Assembly (NCBI GenBank): GCA_020720525.1
Contig: DYON01000084.1
Coordinates: forward strand, 1 to 9,943
Direction of reading: 5' to 3'
DNA: 9,943 nt
DNA from: Acetofilamentum sp.
GTDB lineage: Bacteria; Bacteroidota; Bacteroidia; Bacteroidales; DTU049
This document shows, one piece after another, positions 5,825-9,943 of this stretch. A model generated the notes under the pieces. It saw nothing but the letters and a program-made list of their open reading frames with translations. It was not told where the DNA came from and did not search any database. Made by a program: the position numbers and the translations under genes. The stretch's first letter is position 1, and the number at the start of each line of letters is the position of its first letter.

Positions 5825-6549
5825 TCAATAAATGAAAACTTTGTCTATTACAGCCGAGTCCAACATCTCAATTAGAAATAGCCCAGGCTTGGAAATATTG
5901 GGGTTTCGCCTCTGATGCAATGGCAACCATTGAGCAACAAAATGATATGAATACTCGTCTCTATATTCAAGCATCCAATTAGAACCGTCGCTTCCGTTTA
6001 ACATCTGATTTTCAAATGGAGGCGATTAAAAAAACCGGATGCAATAACTGTTTTGCCAAAATCAGTCCATACCGAATCGGAAAGATGTTTTTCAATTCTG
6101 GTGGTTACTTTTCATGTATAGTAGCCACCCAGACCATCGGTTATTTTGGCAGTATATCGAACTTGATCAGGCAATTTTTCAAGTTTGATTAATACTGGAG
6201 GATGAAAAGTGCGTAGCCAAAGAAACCGAAATATCGGATACTCTGGATTCTTATCGAAAAGAGATGTTTCTTCATGTCCATATAGTTGATACGAAAACCA
6301 TCTAATATAGAAACTGTCAATCGGAGAATTCGTAGTTGGAAATAAATATTCATTGAATAAATCAGCAGGCGATATGTAATGGTTTTCTTTGGCTATTTCG
6401 TAATAGGCGAAGTGCTTTTCGAAGAAAGCTCTCGAAGAATCAATTGAATCAGCTTGTGTTTGATCCATATTATTAACAGAATCACTTCGATTTCATGAAA
6501 CAAGAATAATAAGCGAATAGGCAATTGCTAAAAAAAGAAATGCCTTCAT
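5825..6549 (-). pseudogene. Broken lipoprotein gene (Bacteroidota hypothetical family), two TGA stops and one frameshift
   Basis: Read from ATG 6549, the frame gives a lipoprotein signal peptide (MKAFLFLAIAYSLIILVS) whose next codon, expected to be the lipobox Cys, is TGA (6495-6493). The frame stays open from codon 20 through a conserved part (RFLWLRTFHPPV, then ITDGLGGYYT) to a second TGA at 6114-6112. In relatives as I recall them this position is Gly (GGYxxGK), a one-base change from GGA. Reading continues as KVTTRIEKHLSDSVW up to about 6025. There a one-base loss shifts the frame, and the protein resumes as PFENQMLNGSDGSNWMLEY, ending at TGA 5827-5825. The repaired product would have about 241 residues. 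The open piece 6468-6112 alone (118 codons) is not a real gene. It starts 26 bases after the sucD stop, probably on the same transcript. The function of the family is unknown. Confidence 0.82.
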
Positions 6550-6575
6550 ATTGGTTTTGATTGTTGAAAAGACAA

Positions 6576-7445
6576 TTATTTCATCAACTCCACCATCTTG
6601 CTGCCCAAATCGGCTGGGCTATCAACCACAGCAATGCCGCAATTGCGAAGAATCTCTTTTTTTGCTTCGGCAGTATCGGCTTTTCCGCCAATAATAGCAC
6701 CGGCATGACCCATGGTTCGACCTTTTGGAGCTGTAGCACCGGCAATAAATGCAACAACAGGCTTGTTTCCGTGTTCTTGAATGTATTCGGCTGCTTCGGC
6801 TTCGGCATTTCCGCCAATTTCGCCAATCATCACAATTCCGTGGGTGTCGGGGTCGTTCATAAACAATTCAACAGCTTCTTTCATCGAAGTGCCAATAATG
6901 GGGTCGCCACCAATTCCAATCATGGTGGTTTGTCCCATGCCAACTTTGGTTATTTGGTCAACTGCTTCGTACGACAAGGTTCCCGAGCGCGAAACAATAC
7001 CAATATGTCCTGGAGTATGAATAAATCCGGGCATAATTCCAACTTTGGCTTCGCCTGGAGTGATTATTCCTGGACAATTAGGCCCAATGAGACGCGCCGA
7101 CGAAGTTTTTAGATATTCTTTCACTTTTACCATGTCTTGCACCGGAATTCCTTCGGTGATACAAACAATAAGTTTGATTCCAGCTTCGGCAGCTTCCAAA
7201 ATGGCATCGGCTGCAAATGCGGCAGGGACAAAAATGACCGAAGTGTCGGCTTTCACGTCTTTAACTGCATCGGCCACGGTGTTGAAAACTGGCAAATTCA
7301 AATGTACTGTGCCGCCTTTCCCTGGCGTGACGCCGCCAACCACAGGCGAACCGTATTCAATCATTTGCGAAGCGTGAAACGAGCCTTCGCTGCCCGTGAA
7401 TCCTTGAACAATAATGCGGGAGTCTTTATTTACGAGAATACTCAT
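6576..7445 (-). CDS. sucD: Succinate--CoA ligase (ADP-forming) subunit alpha
   Basis: 289 residues, the usual length of SucD. It is the alpha subunit of the TCA-cycle enzyme that interconverts succinyl-CoA and succinate plus CoA with ATP or GTP synthesis. Visible: the N-terminal CoA-binding Rossmann domain with GFTGSEGSFHA (15-25) and TPGKGG (40-45); IGPNCPG (120-126); SRSGTLSYE (152-160); GIGGDP (177-182); GEIGG (208-212); and the phosphohistidine loop GRTMGHAGAIIGG with His247 as the phosphorylated residue. Nothing is missing. The ATG at 7445 lies about 20 bases after a TACTTTTGCA box. The beta-subunit gene sucC is not adjacent on either side, so the complex depends on a partner encoded elsewhere. 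The gene is followed after 26 bases by the lipoprotein pseudogene without a visible terminator. Confidence 0.97.
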   Translation of the reverse strand: MSILVNKDSRIIVQGFTGSEGSFHASQMIEYGSPVVGGVTPGKGGTVHLNLPVFNTVADAVKDVKADTSVIFVPAAFAADAILEAAEAGIKLIVCITEGIPVQDMVKVKEYLKTSSARLIGPNCPGIITPGEAKVGIMPGFIHTPGHIGIVSRSGTLSYEAVDQITKVGMGQTTMIGIGGDPIIGTSMKEAVELFMNDPDTHGIVMIGEIGGNAEAEAAEYIQEHGNKPVVAFIAGATAPKGRTMGHAGAIIGGKADTAEAKKEILRNCGIAVVDSPADLGSKMVELMK

Positions 7446-7462
7446 GGTGATAGATGTTGATA

Positions 7463-7472
7463 TGCAAAAGTA
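7463..7472 (-). promoter_or_regulatory. -7 box of sucD
   Basis: On the minus strand TACTTTTGCA (7472-7463) matches the Bacteroidota TAnnTTTG box and is identical over ten bases to the box before the bTHX gene. An A/T homopolymer precedes it and no TTG is found 19-21 bases upstream. The leader before the ATG at 7445 would be about 12-15 bases. Confidence 0.58.
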
Positions 7473-7612
7473 AAAAAAAATGAAGAATTGTGCGGTATTT
7501 AAATCGCAATTGTTTGCACTAATATTTTTTTCTTGTTAAAGGATCGCTTTGACCTTTATAATCAGCAGCAAATGAGCACAATATTCAAAAAATGAAGTAT
7601 CGTGCAGCACAG

Positions 7613-7722
7613 CCAGCTTTTGTCATGCTGATCAGTATTTGGAAAGCGAGTTTCGGTGGTTTATGAGATTTTTTTACCAGCCAGTTAGATTCTGAACTAA
7701 ATTCAGAATGACAACAAGCTGG
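7613..7722. repeat. Imperfect inverted repeat, REP/MITE-like element
   Basis: The left arm 7613-7631 (CCAGCTTTTGTCATGCTGA) and the reverse complement of the right arm 7703-7722 agree at 18 of 20 aligned positions, with one gap and one mismatch. Weaker symmetry continues outward (GCAGCACAG against the complement of GTGTTCAGC). Inside the right half is a perfect 8-bp stem, ATTCTGAA (7689-7696) and TTCAGAAT (7702-7709), with a CTAAA loop. The TGTCATTCTGAA-type sequence resembles interspersed repeats I recall from other Bacteroidota genomes. There is no coding capacity. With the sucD promoter on one side and the C25 gene on the other, it fills most of the 384-base gap between the two genes. Confidence 0.65.
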
Positions 7723-7798
7723 TGTTCAGCGTTAAAAAAATATCTTTTCCTATCATCCATTAAAAAAAAATATCTCGCCCAATGCAACCATTTATCCT

Positions 7799-7806
7799 TA
7801 ATATTG
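7799..7806 (+). promoter_or_regulatory. Possible -7 box of the C25 peptidase gene
   Basis: TAATATTG differs from TAnnTTTG at one position and is followed by CA, as in the other boxes of this window. It ends 23 bases before the ATG at 7830. No TTG -33 element is seen at the right spacing, so the call is weak. Its position inside the longer reading frame from 7782 supports choosing the downstream ATG. Confidence 0.35.
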
Positions 7807-7829
7807 CACGTAATAAGAAAGACAATTTT

Positions 7830-9902
7830 ATGCGCACATTATTCGTTTTGCTGGCTATTTTTTCGGTTGTATCATTTTCGTTTGCTCAAACAACAGAACA
7901 TACCTATCGTTTCACCAATTATCATATCAAATCGGTTGGCAATTACCAAACTGTGGTTTTCGATAGAACACAACTCACTGGTGCTCCTGGTCAGCCACTT
8001 TTGGCCTATTGCGCTGTTTCGCTGCTGCTGCCTCCGGGCGAAGTAGCCGAATCGATCGAAATTGTTGGCGAAAACGAAGTAGTAATACCTGGTTCTTTCA
8101 ATCTGTTTCCTGCTCAAAACGATGTCCCAATCAGTATTGGAAGCGATGGCTTATTTCAAAAAAACGAAGAAACGTATTGTTCAACATCGTTTCCGCTGGT
8201 CAACCACAGCCGCGTTTCGACTCAATACCTCAATGGATTTGCTTTTGCCATGGCGCTATTCACTCCCATGCGCTACAATCCTTCAACTGGTCAACTTTCG
8301 TATTATTCGTCGGTGAAAGTACGCATTCATTCAAAAACAAGCAAAACTGCCATTGAAGCTCTCGATAACCTTAGCTATTCCGAAAATGTGTTGTTGCGTG
8401 TTCGAGGCTTTGCGCAGAATCCAGATATGGTCGAACGTTATCCGCTCAATGGTCCCAAACAAGCCTATCAGTTGCTCATTATTACGCCTTCCATGCTAAG
8501 TAGTGGATTTTCACCTCTTGTGAATTATTATTCTACTGCTGGAATCGATGCGCAAGTTGTTTCAACCGAAAGTATTTATTCGGGAACGACAGGAATTGAT
8601 AAACAGGACAAAATTCGCAACTACATTCGCAACGAATACCAAACCAATTCAATTGAATATGTGATTTTGGGTGGCGACACCAATTTGGTTCCATCGCGTG
8701 GTTTTTATTGCTCTGCTGTGTCGGGTGGTGGATACGAAGATTATGAAATTCCTGCCGATCTTTACTATTCGGGCATGGACGGAAGCTACAACCACGATGG
8801 CGACAATGTTTACGGTGAAGCGCTTTCCGATTCGGTCGATTTACTTCCCGAATTGGCTGTTGGTCGTTTTCCTGTTAGCAATTCAACCGAACTTCAAAAT
8901 ATGGTGAACAAATCGGTTACCTATCAAACCACGCCCATCGCTACCGATATGAACAAGCCTTTGTTTTTGGGTGAATTGCTCATGGATACGCCTCTCACAC
9001 TTGGGCAGGATTATTTGAATTTGCTTATCGACAATCATACCGATAATGGCTACACCACATCGGGAATTCCATCGGCAGAAAATACCATCGATTCGCTCTA
9101 CGACAAATGGATCGATCCGCCAGGTTATGCAGTCGAATGGCAGTTTAGCGACATGGCAACAGCTATCAACAGTGGAAGTTCGTTTATTCATCACGTAGGC
9201 CATTCGTCCGAAACATATATGATGAAAATGGACTCCTTGGATTTGAATTCATCAACTTTTTCCAATTTAAATGGTGTTACACATAGTTATGGTTTACTTT
9301 ACAGTCATGGTTGTCTTTGTGGAAAGTTCGATTACGACGATTGCATTGCAGAAAAATCGGTTACCATGAGCAATTTTTTGGTTTCGGCGATTGTCAATTC
9401 GAGGTATGGCTGGTTTAACGAAGGGCAAACCGAAGGACCTTCGCAACATTTGCATCGCGAATTTGTAAGTGCAATCTACAATCCAGCACTAAATATGCGA
9501 AATATTGGCGATGCTTTTGCGATGTCGAAAATCGAAACTGCTCCTTGGGTCGATTTGGTTGGCGAATTCGAATTCGGTGCGCAGCGTTGGGTTCATTACG
9601 ACAACAATATTCTGGGCGATCCAGCATTACGCATTTGGGTAAATGGAGTCGAAACAGCCATTGAACAACCAACACCAAATGCAATCGATGTGTATCCAAA
9701 TCCATCGAATGGTCAATTTTCGGTCAATCTTGCCGAAGAATCCCAAATTCTGATTTTTAATGTGTTGGGCGAATGTGTCTTTTCGGCCAACAACGTGCAA
9801 GGTGTTTTGTCTATCTATTTAGGCAATGCTGGAGCAGGAATATATTTGCTACAAGCAAAAAAAGAGAACAGTGTTTCTACGCTAAAGCTGATGGTGCAAT
9901 AA
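7830..9902 (+). CDS. Gingipain-like C25 family cysteine peptidase with T9SS sorting domain
   Basis: Predicted secreted cysteine endopeptidase of 690 residues. Visible in order: Sec signal peptide (1-20, ending SFAQ); a beta-rich N-terminal region about 21-205 matching the position of the gingipain propeptide; the C25 catalytic region about 210-600, with YVILGGDTNLVPSR (277-290), PELAVGRFPV (340-349), the catalytic His458 in VGHSSET and the catalytic Cys495 in SHGCLCGKF, which aligns with ACVNGDF of gingipain R; and a T9SS type A tail about 617-690 beginning DVYPNPSNGQFSV. Unlike gingipains there are no adhesin repeats after the catalytic domain. The ATG at 7830 was chosen over the one at 7782 because it places the signal peptide at the N-terminus. 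The gene has no operon partner here and its TAA is 5 bases from a palindromic repeat. Cleavage specificity cannot be read from the sequence. Confidence 0.93.
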   Translation: MRTLFVLLAIFSVVSFSFAQTTEHTYRFTNYHIKSVGNYQTVVFDRTQLTGAPGQPLLAYCAVSLLLPPGEVAESIEIVGENEVVIPGSFNLFPAQNDVPISIGSDGLFQKNEETYCSTSFPLVNHSRVSTQYLNGFAFAMALFTPMRYNPSTGQLSYYSSVKVRIHSKTSKTAIEALDNLSYSENVLLRVRGFAQNPDMVERYPLNGPKQAYQLLIITPSMLSSGFSPLVNYYSTAGIDAQVVSTESIYSGTTGIDKQDKIRNYIRNEYQTNSIEYVILGGDTNLVPSRGFYCSAVSGGGYEDYEIPADLYYSGMDGSYNHDGDNVYGEALSDSVDLLPELAVGRFPVSNSTELQNMVNKSVTYQTTPIATDMNKPLFLGELLMDTPLTLGQDYLNLLIDNHTDNGYTTSGIPSAENTIDSLYDKWIDPPGYAVEWQFSDMATAINSGSSFIHHVGHSSETYMMKMDSLDLNSSTFSNLNGVTHSYGLLYSHGCLCGKFDYDDCIAEKSVTMSNFLVSAIVNSRYGWFNEGQTEGPSQHLHREFVSAIYNPALNMRNIGDAFAMSKIETAPWVDLVGEFEFGAQRWVHYDNNILGDPALRIWVNGVETAIEQPTPNAIDVYPNPSNGQFSVNLAEESQILIFNVLGECVFSANNVQGVLSIYLGNAGAGIYLLQAKKENSVSTLKLMVQ

Positions 9903-9907
9903 TAAAC

Positions 9908-9943
9908 CATTTGTTTTTAGGTTGCAAAACGCGTTTTGCTGGT
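9908..9943. repeat. Palindromic interspersed repeat, unit 3 (cut by the window end)
   Basis: Bases 9908-9928 are identical to 8-28. The palindrome GCAAAACGCGTTTTGC at 9924-9939 is perfect over 16 bases, and CTGGT follows as in unit 2. It starts 5 bases after the TAA of the C25 peptidase gene, so the hairpin would form in the 3' end of that mRNA. There is no T-run after it within the window, so an intrinsic terminator is not evident. The unit probably continues beyond 9943. Confidence 0.8.

Noticed and set aside
6112..6495. UGA recoding (as Cys, Gly or selenocysteine) to explain the two in-frame TGA codons of the lipoprotein gene
   Set aside because: The methyltransferase gene ends with TGA, the two TGA codons stand at positions expected to hold different residues (Cys and Gly), there is also a frameshift, and no SECIS-like hairpin is evident after them. 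Pseudogene decay explains everything.
7782..7829. An earlier ATG start for the C25 peptidase
   Set aside because: It would put 16 charged and polar residues before a clear signal peptide and would start upstream of the likely promoter box.

Overview
The window looks like chromosomal DNA of a Bacteroidota bacterium, probably Bacteroidales or a close relative. The evidence is two large secreted peptidases with C-terminal type IX secretion (T9SS) sorting domains, a bTHX ribosomal protein, promoter boxes of the Bacteroidota TAnnTTTG type, weak or absent Shine-Dalgarno sequences, and AT-rich intergenic DNA. No rRNA, tRNA, CRISPR array, transposase or phage gene was found.

Layout from left to right. 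Bases 1-120 hold two tandem units of a short palindromic repeat; a third unit lies at 9908-9943, at the other end of the window. A 978-residue papain-family (C1A) T9SS cargo peptidase is encoded on the minus strand (288-3224). A divergent intergenic region with promoters on both strands follows. On the plus strand lie a bTHX ribosomal protein with a long Lys/Ala/Glu-rich tail (3454-3768) and, 18 bases later, a zinc-ribbon SAM methyltransferase with a UUG start and a C-terminal membrane helix (3787-4779). Convergent to these, on the minus strand, is a two-gene toxin-antitoxin-like module: an AbiEii-type nucleotidyltransferase (4788-5408) and an overlapping DUF6922-like small protein (5366-5662). 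The module has a good promoter that leaves almost no mRNA leader.

Next, on the minus strand, is a broken lipoprotein gene (5825-6549). It has two in-frame TGA codons and one frameshift, and the first TGA falls exactly where the lipobox cysteine should be. It lies 26 bases behind sucD, the succinyl-CoA ligase alpha subunit (6576-7445), which has no sucC beside it. The 384-base gap before the last gene contains an imperfect inverted repeat of about 110 bases, resembling a REP or MITE-like element. The last gene (7830-9902, plus) is a gingipain-like C25 cysteine peptidase with a T9SS tail; it stops 5 bases before the third palindromic repeat.

How the genes relate: the C1A and C25 peptidases would both cross the outer membrane by T9SS and act on the cell surface or outside the cell. 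SucD and bTHX are housekeeping. The methyltransferase probably modifies a metabolite or envelope glycan and may be co-transcribed with bTHX. The AbiEii/DUF6922 pair, the decaying lipoprotein and the repeats are the accessory part. The least ordinary observations are the AbiEii/DUF6922 pair with its near-leaderless promoter, the compensatory changes in the terminal palindromic repeats, and the lipoprotein pseudogene.
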